The notes under the pieces: generated by a model
What the model was told of the DNA's origin: nothing
Seen by the model: the letters and a program-made list of their open reading frames with translations, nothing else
Database searches by the model: none
Shown here: positions 59,480 through 64,000 of the stretch, in pieces
Layout of the letters: every line of letters begins with the position of its first letter
Position numbering within the stretch: the stretch's first letter is position 1
From: Nitrososphaerota archaeon
GTDB taxonomy: Archaea > Thermoproteota > Nitrososphaeria > Nitrososphaerales > JACPRH01
Assembly (NCBI GenBank): GCA_016190055.1
Contig: JACPRH010000034.1
Location: forward strand, 1-64,000
DNA length: 64,000 nt
Direction: 5' to 3'
Program-made: the position numbers and the translations under genes

Positions 59480-61519
59480 TTACGTGGAGGTTTTCACCCA
59501 AGCCCGAAGAAACTCCGCAACGCTCCAGGCTTGAGATATGCAGCCGCGAGGCGTGAAAGGCGCATCCGCATCACAGATCTCGCTTATGGAGCCTATGCAT
59601 GCTTGGCTTAGATGAGCTTCTATTTCGCCTAGGATTTTCCGTGCACCCACCTTATCTTCAGGATACACTTTAAGGTAGGCGTCGATGAATGGACCAAGTA
59701 GCCAAGGCCATACCGTACCTTGATGGTAGGCTGTGTCACGCGCCTTTATGTCGCCGTAATACCTTGGTTTGTAATCCGGGTTATCCGGAGATAGGGTTCG
59801 CAGCCCTACTGGTGTAAGGAGCTTTTCTGTAACCGCCTTGATAACTGGAAGCCATCTGTTTTCGTCGAGAACCGGGTAAGGTAATGAGATGGCTAATATC
59901 TGGTTTGGGCGGCACGAAGCATCGTTCCCACCTCGCTCTCCATCAACAACATCGTACAGGTGTCCCCCGACCTCGTACCAGAACCTTTGATTGAACGACT
60001 CCTTAGCTCTCCCCGCATGAATAGCCATAGCCTCAGCGTCCTTATCTCTACCCGCTTTACGGCACCACTGCTCTAACAGGCGGAGCGCATTATACCACAA
60101 CGCGTTAATTTCAACTGCCTTACCTCTACGGGGCGTTACAACCCAGTCTCCAACCTTGGCATCCATCCAGGTGAGTGGGAGATCCTGCTCGCCCTGAGTG
60201 AGAAGCCCATCCGCCGGATCAACTCTGATGTTGAAGTGCGTACCACGTAAGTGGTACTCCACGATCTCAAGGAGCTTTGGTAGAAGATGTGTAAGTGTCG
60301 ATTGATCCTTAGTGTATTCTAGGTAGCGGCCAAGCGCATGAAAGAACCATAGCGTAGCATCCGCGGTATTGTAACGGGCCTCCTCCTGCCCCTCAGGGAA
60401 CATGTTCGGTATCAAGCCGTCGCGAATATAGCTGCCGAAGGTTCGCAGAATCCACCCGGCCTCAGCATATCTACCTGTAAGCAGGGTTAATCCTTCAAGG
60501 CTGATCATAGTGTCTCTTCCCCAGTCTGCAAACCAGTGGTAACCCGCAATCACTGTACGAATCTCGTCACCTCGGGCGTTGATACGCGCAGCATCATGCT
60601 GCCTAGTCACCGGTATTACGATGAACTGATCAGCCGCAAGCGCAAGCTCAGCTGCCAAGCCGTCTCTAGCTTTGGGGCTTACTGCGTTGAGCATAAACTC
60701 GCGGCGGATTAGCTCCGCGGCAAACGCCTCATCAGGTGTGAGCGCTCGAACTATATCGGGTGATTCCGTAGATGCGGTTAACACAACCTTTTCTCCTGGG
60801 GCCAGGTTAACGTTGAAGTAACCTGGGCTCCAAAGATCTTCTCTACTTTCGTAACCTAAATTTGCCTCAAGCCTGTAAATGAGCTCTTCAAGCCTAATTC
60901 TATCTAGCGTAAAGGGCGCATCGTGACCTTCAACAAGAACTCTTAGCGCTGGAAGCCCCGGGCCGGCAGATATCTCACAAATATCATCGATAAACCGAAC
61001 CGCGTAAGAGGTGCCGAGTGAAGTTGTCACAGGCTGATTTTGAGGGCGAAAACGCAGGCAGGGTCTTAAATCGAGCTTAACCGGAGTGTTTCCTGAAAGA
61101 GTGTAACTCACCTGAACTGTGTTCTGACGGTAACGAAGCAATACTCTTCTTTCAATGGCGACATCTTTAGCCTCGTAACGCCACACCGGCAGACCCATTT
61201 CAAGTCTGAAGTTGGTCAGAAAACAGGCGCCGTGCATCTGTAGCGAGCAGCTCAGCCGCTCCTCCCCGCTTAGCTGCGTCTTTGTGCCGTCAGGGAAGGT
61301 AACAGACTCCAAAATACTGTTCAGCACAACTGTTCTGCCGAGCGGAGCGGGGAGTGCAGCTATTAGGAAACCGTGGTAGCGGCGCGTAGTCACTCCGGAG
61401 ATTGTTCCAGAGGCGTAGCCGCCAAGCCCGTTAGTTACAATCCACTCACGGTCAAGGAGCGGTTCAGGGTTAAGCAGCTCCCTATCAGACCAAGGTATCT
61501 CTCGTCTAATCGAGGTCAT
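59480..61519 (-). CDS. Glycogen debranching enzyme / amylo-alpha-1,6-glucosidase
   Basis: The 679-residue protein begins with the GDE N-domain signature NGLGGYASGTISGVTTRRYHG near residues 31-51 and has the (alpha/alpha)6 catalytic barrel with YHWFADWGRDTMISLEGLTL near 330 and QGTVWPWLLGPFIDAYLK near 620. This is the GH133-type archaeal debranching enzyme that trims alpha-1,6 branches of glycogen. It lies 6 bases behind treZ, so they are co-transcribed. Confidence 0.93.
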   Translation of the reverse strand: MTSIRREIPWSDRELLNPEPLLDREWIVTNGLGGYASGTISGVTTRRYHGFLIAALPAPLGRTVVLNSILESVTFPDGTKTQLSGEERLSCSLQMHGACFLTNFRLEMGLPVWRYEAKDVAIERRVLLRYRQNTVQVSYTLSGNTPVKLDLRPCLRFRPQNQPVTTSLGTSYAVRFIDDICEISAGPGLPALRVLVEGHDAPFTLDRIRLEELIYRLEANLGYESREDLWSPGYFNVNLAPGEKVVLTASTESPDIVRALTPDEAFAAELIRREFMLNAVSPKARDGLAAELALAADQFIVIPVTRQHDAARINARGDEIRTVIAGYHWFADWGRDTMISLEGLTLLTGRYAEAGWILRTFGSYIRDGLIPNMFPEGQEEARYNTADATLWFFHALGRYLEYTKDQSTLTHLLPKLLEIVEYHLRGTHFNIRVDPADGLLTQGEQDLPLTWMDAKVGDWVVTPRRGKAVEINALWYNALRLLEQWCRKAGRDKDAEAMAIHAGRAKESFNQRFWYEVGGHLYDVVDGERGGNDASCRPNQILAISLPYPVLDENRWLPVIKAVTEKLLTPVGLRTLSPDNPDYKPRYYGDIKARDTAYHQGTVWPWLLGPFIDAYLKVYPEDKVGARKILGEIEAHLSQACIGSISEICDADAPFTPRGCISQAWSVAEFLRAWVKTST

Positions 61520-61525
61520 CGCTGC

Positions 61526-63442
61526 TTACCTCTCAACTAAGCTGTTCTCTTTGACCGCTTTGAGCACCGCTGCAGCTTCACCTAGAACCCGCCAGATTCC
61601 GTCCTCGTCTTCAGGCGGAGGAGTTCCTGTGCCGCCGTAAGCCGGGTCCTCACTTGACCACATCAGCTTCCAATACCTATCTTGAGGCGGTGCGAGCAGC
61701 GGCTCAGGCGAAGGCTCAAGCTCAGTGTCTTTACCGAAGTTGAATAGGATTAGTCTATCGTCATCTTCCTCACCGAAGAAGCGGAGAAGGAACGCTTCAG
61801 GTGCGAGTATTGCTCCATCTACGCCGCCGACACGTTGGCTTCGGAAGACCGGGTCTTCACGCCTAATTTTAATCAGGTCGCAGAAGAGCATGTAATGCTT
61901 GACGTGTTTCTGCCGTTCAGAGGGATCTAGTTTGCAGCGGTGAAAGGTCTCAGGATCTCCGGGATTTGGGAGGAGATGGCGCATCTCAGGCTGAGCCAGA
62001 CTCCTGAATTGGCTGAGAAACTGAGATCGGCCTTCTTTTACTTGATCAGCGGTAGGAGCAGGCATGTCGCTGAAGTAGAGGAACGGAGTTGAAGCGCCGA
62101 ACTCCTGTCCTTGAAACAGCAGCGGGGTCTCCGGAGCGAGTAGGAGAAGCGCAGTCATTGCCCTGTACCGTCCTGGGGACGTCAAGTGCTGGTAACGAAG
62201 CCCGTAGGCGGAGTTGGCGATCTGATCATGGTTTTGCAGGTAGTGGACGAACTTCGCCGGCTCTGTGTTCAATGCGGGGGTTCCGCGGCGCTTTTCCTGC
62301 CACATGTAGTATTGGCCTTGGTATAGGTAGCCTCTTTTGATGCTGGATATGAGTTCTTGGGGGCTGCCGAGATAGTCCGTGTAGTAACCTTCTCTGCGGC
62401 CGGTTAACGTAACCATGGCGGTGTGGTGGAAATCGTCATTCCACATAGCATCGCAGCCGTACCCACCGTTCTCTCTAGGCTTCACTATGCGAGCGAGCTG
62501 AGGCTCGTTTTCAGCAACAACAATGATGTGGCGTCCTTTAGTCGCTTTTCTTGATTGTTGAGCGACTGCGGCGACTATGTGTTCTGATGATGTGTCGTAA
62601 ATGTTCTGGGTGGCGTCTAGTCTTAAGCCGTCTAGGTGAAACTCGTCTATCCAGTAGGCTGCGTTGCTTGTGAAGAATTCGCGTACCTGGGCGCTGCCTT
62701 CCTCGTCATAGTTGATAGCTTCGCCCCAGTCAGTATTCTTGCCTGTGCTGAAGTATGTTCTTGAGAATCTTCTAAGAAAACTGCCTACGTTGCCCACGTG
62801 ATTATACACCACGTCAAGTATTACCCCGAGGCCCAGTGCGTGAGCCTTATCGACGAAGCTGCGCATATCGTCAGGTGAACCGTATAGATGGGTAGGAGCG
62901 AACAGGTTGACCCCGTCGTATCCCCATCCGAACTGGCCTGGGAAATCAGCCACCGGCATAATTTCTAGGAGCGTTATCCCGGTTTTCGCAAGCGGCTCTA
63001 GTTGCTGCTTGGCGCTCTCCCAGACTCCTTCGGGTGTAAAGGTGCCGATGTGCATCTCGTACATAATTTGCCCTTGAATCTGTACTCCCGGCCACTTAGC
63101 GTCTGTCCAGGGAAACCTGTTAGGATTAACTACCTGTGATGGGCCAAATGGTCCTTCAGGCTGAAATCTTGAAGCCGGATCTGGAATGAAATCCTCCTTG
63201 TCGTTAATCTGGAAACGATATAGTGCGCCTTCACCGATGCCGTCAACAGTTCCGGAGAAGTACCCTCCGCTTTCCCTGTCAAGATCAACTCTGAAGACGC
63301 CGTATACACCGGGGCCTCCTTCTAGAACAACTCTTACTCTTCTGCGATCTGGTGCCCATACGCGAAAGTTTACTCCGCTCTGCCCTAGGATCTCCGCACC
63401 CACCGGTAGGCGGCGTGAAACACCCCCTTCCGCTTGGCTCAT
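61526..63442 (-). CDS. treZ: Malto-oligosyltrehalose trehalohydrolase
   Basis: The 638-residue GH13 enzyme releases trehalose from maltooligosyltrehalose. Features in order: an N-terminal carbohydrate-binding domain (NFRVWAPDRRRVRVVLEG), the barrel segments WGYDGVNLFAPTHLYG and VILDVVYNHVG, the catalytic Asp in FHLDGLRLDATQNIYD near 270, and the acid Glu in VVAENEPQ near 305. The partner TreY is not visible within the window. The length fits the archaeal family. It is upstream of the debranching enzyme in the same operon. Confidence 0.92.
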   Translation of the reverse strand: MSQAEGGVSRRLPVGAEILGQSGVNFRVWAPDRRRVRVVLEGGPGVYGVFRVDLDRESGGYFSGTVDGIGEGALYRFQINDKEDFIPDPASRFQPEGPFGPSQVVNPNRFPWTDAKWPGVQIQGQIMYEMHIGTFTPEGVWESAKQQLEPLAKTGITLLEIMPVADFPGQFGWGYDGVNLFAPTHLYGSPDDMRSFVDKAHALGLGVILDVVYNHVGNVGSFLRRFSRTYFSTGKNTDWGEAINYDEEGSAQVREFFTSNAAYWIDEFHLDGLRLDATQNIYDTSSEHIVAAVAQQSRKATKGRHIIVVAENEPQLARIVKPRENGGYGCDAMWNDDFHHTAMVTLTGRREGYYTDYLGSPQELISSIKRGYLYQGQYYMWQEKRRGTPALNTEPAKFVHYLQNHDQIANSAYGLRYQHLTSPGRYRAMTALLLLAPETPLLFQGQEFGASTPFLYFSDMPAPTADQVKEGRSQFLSQFRSLAQPEMRHLLPNPGDPETFHRCKLDPSERQKHVKHYMLFCDLIKIRREDPVFRSQRVGGVDGAILAPEAFLLRFFGEEDDDRLILFNFGKDTELEPSPEPLLAPPQDRYWKLMWSSEDPAYGGTGTPPPEDEDGIWRVLGEAAAVLKAVKENSLVER

Positions 63443-63688
63443 CTAATCTTTTCTTATCTCCATCCACCAAACACTGTGGATTTGATTCAGATCGCGGTTG
63501 AGATTATTAAGAGGATTCTCTATGTCAGGTCTAGTAGGACTTGAACATTAAACTGTATTTCTTGCAGCTGATACTCCAACATTAGCAAAGTCATCAACAT
63601 CGAAGAATACGGTATAAGGTTATGTAACTGCGCTTATCCTAAAGCGGACCAAACGTATCTAGTGTTTCGATGCGAAAAAAGGGAAAAT

Positions 63689-63713
63689 GAGAGTCGAAAG
63701 ATATTCGGCTCTC
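63689..63713 (-). terminator. Hairpin with T-run after the DUF2795 gene (copy 2)
   Basis: On the minus strand, a 10-bp stem (GAGAGCCGAA/TTCGACTCTC, one G-U pair) with a 5-nt loop lies 18 bases after the DUF2795 stop and is followed by TTTTCCCTTTTTT, the form of an intrinsic terminator. Confidence 0.65.
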
Positions 63714-63730
63714 CTGACTTTGCCGGCTGG

Positions 63731-63997
63731 CTACCTTTGACTGCCTGTTACCTTGATTTGACCGAACTCACGCTCTACGTCGGTTACGTTGTTGTATTCC
63801 TTGTCTGGAAGCCTGTCGAGCCATTCAATGACATTGTCGGGAGCACTGTTATTCCGAGCTGTGTCTAAGATATCTTGCTTGCCGCATGGGAAGCTGATGC
63901 CTTTGAGGTAACTCGCTAATTCAGATGCGCTTACACTTGGTGCGTGAAGCGAAGCTTCTCCACCTTTTTGTCCGCGTGTTTGCATTGGGGCTGACAT
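63731..63997 (-). CDS. DUF2795 protein (copy 2)
   Basis: The 88-residue protein has the same core as the copy at 59.0 kb (ASYLKGISFPCGKQDIL, then SAPDNVIEWLDRLPDKEYNN and TDVEREFGQIK). The ATG at 63997 lies 3 bases from the window edge. It has its own terminator-like hairpin, so it is probably a separate unit ahead of the treZ operon on the same strand. Confidence 0.82.
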   Translation of the reverse strand: MSAPMQTRGQKGGEASLHAPSVSASELASYLKGISFPCGKQDILDTARNNSAPDNVIEWLDRLPDKEYNNVTDVEREFGQIKVTGSQR

Positions 63998-64000
63998 TTT

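Overview
The window reads as a chromosomal segment of an archaeon of the TACK group, most likely a non-ammonia-oxidising member of Nitrososphaerota (Thaumarchaeota) or a close neighbour. The signs are archaeal informational genes (RpoL, TFS, PCNA, PriL/PriS, GINS, eL42, eS27, Nop10, aIF2-alpha, Hef), coenzyme F420 genes (CofE and two F420-dependent LLM oxidoreductases), an STT3/AglB glycosyltransferase, many TTG/GTG starts, BRE/TATA promoters close to start codons, and surface-anchored PQQ-type beta-propeller proteins. The exact lineage is inference. No rRNA genes, CRISPR arrays or insertion sequences are visible.

Layout. 0-3 kb: the tail of one quinoprotein and one complete paralogue, each followed by a similar hairpin. 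3-12.2 kb: information processing, with rpoL-tfs, a type IV toxin-antitoxin-like pair (AbiE type) whose toxin gene has an early amber codon, pcn, priL-priS-GINS, and eL42-eS27-Nop10. 12.3-16.6 kb: AglB and F420 genes plus a small zinc-ribbon gene. 16.7-32 kb: topoisomerase IA, a RecA-like/RuvC-like divergent pair, Nudix proteins, TrmO, a Clp1/Grc3-like kinase, an HD phosphohydrolase, thymidylate kinase and the Hef helicase-nuclease. 32-38 kb: proteolysis and transport (AN1-site-2 protease fusion, pirin, leucyl aminopeptidase, C39-like peptidase, cation efflux) and a PadR regulator with two tandem operators. 38-45 kb: aIF2-alpha, small conserved archaeal proteins and the grpE-dnaK-dnaJ chaperone set. 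45-50.4 kb: a radical SAM/SPASM enzyme, an amino-acid permease and a 981-residue HerA-like ATPase. 50.5-59.3 kb: the most accessory stretch, with a frameshifted Cys-rich gene, an XRE/DUF2178 regulator-membrane pair with an operator cluster, a CBS protein, a tRNA-Leu gene carrying a 591-nt intron that encodes a LAGLIDADG-type homing endonuclease, superoxide dismutase and a tyrosine recombinase. 59.4-64 kb: a glycogen/trehalose operon (TreZ and a debranching enzyme) bracketed by two DUF2795 paralogues.

The most striking item is the tRNA-Leu(UAG) gene at 53638-54313 (minus strand). Its two exons fold into a complete tRNA, the junctions form a canonical bulge-helix-bulge motif, and the intron holds a 188-codon endonuclease-like gene whose stop codon lies inside the splice motif. 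Other items worth a second look are three self-contained operator arrays (AbiE-like, PadR, XRE/DUF2178), the amber codon in the AbiEii-like gene, two apparent single-base deletions (50.58 kb, and the purine tract at the topA 3' end), and a start-less coding remnant abutting the tRNA 3' end.
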